NCBI GenBank assembly: GCA_003952965.2
Contig: CM025856.1
Location: 19,560,053 to 19,624,052 of the forward strand
DNA length: 64,000 nt
Source of the DNA: Morella rubra
Lineage: Eukaryota; Streptophyta; Magnoliopsida; Fagales; Myricaceae
Direction: 5' to 3'
Each line of letters opens with the position of its first letter. The first letter of the stretch is position 1. The translations under genes were made by a program, and so were the position numbers. Positions 62,907-64,000 of this stretch are shown one piece after another. Under the pieces are notes generated by a model. The model was given only the letters and a program-made list of their open reading frames with translations. It had not been told where the DNA came from and searched no databases.

Positions 62907-63313
62907 GAGTTAAATACACTTTGCACCCTTATATTTAGGTGTGTTGACATATTACACTCTAATATTTTATTTTAAAAATATTGAATTCATTATGTTACGT
63001 GCCCCGTGATTTTGCACCCTGTGATTAAATTGAGCGTCAATTTAAACAATAAGTGTTTACACATGCCAAATATGTGATTTGCAACCCAAGAAAAACTCGT
63101 GCGTTGTTTGAAAGTCAAGGGTAAAACTGTAATGTAACTGGATTTTGCGGGTCGCGTGTTAGTGCTTATTGTTTAACTTGACACCCAATTTAACCATAGA
63201 ATGCAAATAGACAAGTTAATAACATAATGAACTTAATATCTTAAAAATAAAATATAAGATGCAATATTTCAATACTCTCAAATATAAATTAAAGTAGAAA
63301 GTGTATTTAACCC
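62907..63313. mobile_element. Small TIR element (right arm copy)
   Basis: Mirror copy of 6207-6613, with ends GAGTTAAATACACTTT and AAAGTGTATTTAACCC. It was therefore present before the arms duplicated, or is shared by both haplotypes. Confidence 0.55.
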
Positions 63314-64000
63314 TTACAGTTATTACATTATCTCAAGCCGAGAGTAAGTCAAAGATTTAAATTTTAATGCACCCAAAGGACGTATTCTTACCGCAATCCG
63401 TAATTCATATACAGTTTTAGTGGAATATTGTTCCCAATTATTGATGACGCACGTGGCATGTTCCTCTTTTGAGTCTCCTCGCTGCATCCTATTCTGTAGT
63501 TTATTTCAAGGTTGATGACAATTGAATTATCAAATCAACATTTTGACTTATTCCATATCTACGATAACTATTAAATGTACATTAAAAAATTTGTAGGTTC
63601 TCATTGACCTGTAATACCATTAAATAACCTACAACTCAATTAATATATTTATTTTTCTAAATTTGTAAGAAATTATAGCGAATCATGATTCCTTGTTCTT
63701 CTAGAGAGATAAGATTTGACTTGACTAATTCACTTGTTGTCGTATTTGAAATACTGAGTTTGATTGCAGTAATTATATGATGTGTTGAAGTGTAAAATCA
63801 AGATTCTTAATTTTTGTCCAAATAATTCGAAAATAAATAGACACAATAATAAATCACACATTATTTAATATTATTTATATAAAGTTTTGGATAGTATAAA
63901 ACTAACGATAGAGTCTATTTATTGTATTTCTCTTTAAATTGCACATTATAATTCCAACATAAAATTACAAAAAATCCTAACGTGAAAATGTCTATTTCTT

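Larger units (their letters stand above)
34903..64000 (-). repeat. Right arm of giant inverted repeat, truncated by window edge
   Basis: Reverse complement of 5519-34681. The same genes appear in mirror order and opposite orientation. It differs from the left arm by scattered substitutions, homopolymer length changes (for example 17 T at 46347-46363 against 25 A at 23129-23153), clusters of single-base indels and one strongly diverged block at about 61.02-61.7 kb. Where a frame test is possible, in the Ole e 1-like gene, this arm carries the additional frameshift, so it is the more degraded or less well polished copy there. The match is still running at base 64000. Confidence 0.97.

Noticed and set aside
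5519..64000. The plastid inverted repeat
   Set aside because: No rRNA, tRNA or plastid genes are present. The genes are nuclear, with many introns, secretory signals and transposon remnants.
5519..64000. A giant fold-back transposon
   Set aside because: The arms carry ordinary single-copy host genes and older nested elements, with no visible transposase in control of the ends. The outer ends are not in the window, so no target duplication can be shown.
1..64000. CRISPR arrays, bacterial operons, riboswitches, tRNA or rRNA genes
   Set aside because: No regular repeat-spacer pattern, no ribosome-binding-site-spaced gene runs, and no cloverleaf with A/B box motifs could be supported by reading the sequence.

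Overview
The window looks like nuclear DNA of a eudicot, probably a woody species. It is AT-rich, its genes have many introns with GT-AG junctions, and degraded plant transposons are common (copia, LINE, CACTA, Mutator-like and small AT-rich TIR elements). Poly-T tracts followed by a GATAAGTAA-type motif recall retroposons common in Fagales trees, but the order is only a guess. There is nothing bacterial or organellar in the gene content.

The dominant structure is a giant near-perfect inverted repeat. The left arm runs from at or before 5519 to 34681 and the right arm from 34903 to the window end, separated by a 221-bp single-copy spacer (34682-34902). Paired positions add up to about 69,490-69,584 throughout. 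The outer end is not visible because base 64000 pairs with 5519, so bases 1-5518 have no partner inside the window.

Layout of the unpaired flank (1-5518): degenerate repeats, a long-TIR element (about 1100-1535), a Mutator-like element with a 9-bp target duplication (1591-2363), a truncated Ty1/copia element with one LTR (2833-4601), a LINE-type RNase H fragment (4772-5095) and a small retroposon-like insertion (5327-5458).

Layout of each arm, from the outer end to the centre: two small TIR elements; a 10-exon aspartic protease gene of the plant A36/A39 type with a hydrophobic, GPI-like tail (left 8541-16563 +, right 52927-60959 -); a convergent 5-exon DUF2358/NTF2-like gene with a putative plastid transit peptide (left 18028-21679 -, right 47813-51464 +); a proline-rich Pollen Ole e 1-domain gene with a broken signal-peptide frame (left 24346-25198 +, right 44306-45162 -); LTR-like direct repeats; a decayed CACTA transposase fragment with a nested hairpin; and exon 1 only of an SCPL20-like serine carboxypeptidase (left 34431-34567 +, right 35017-35153 -), pointing into the spacer. 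The remaining carboxypeptidase exons are absent.

The arms are not identical. The aspartic protease and DUF2358 exons look the same in both. The aspartic protease promoter/5'UTR is strongly diverged (about 7.8-8.48 kb against 61.02-61.7 kb), and clusters of 1-3-base indels occur in intron 6 of the protease and across the Ole e 1 gene. This mosaic fits a true palindrome partly homogenised by gene conversion, or two haplotypes or a fold-back molecule joined head to head in assembly. The sequence alone does not decide between these. The genes form no obvious joint pathway; they are neighbours carried on the duplicated segment.
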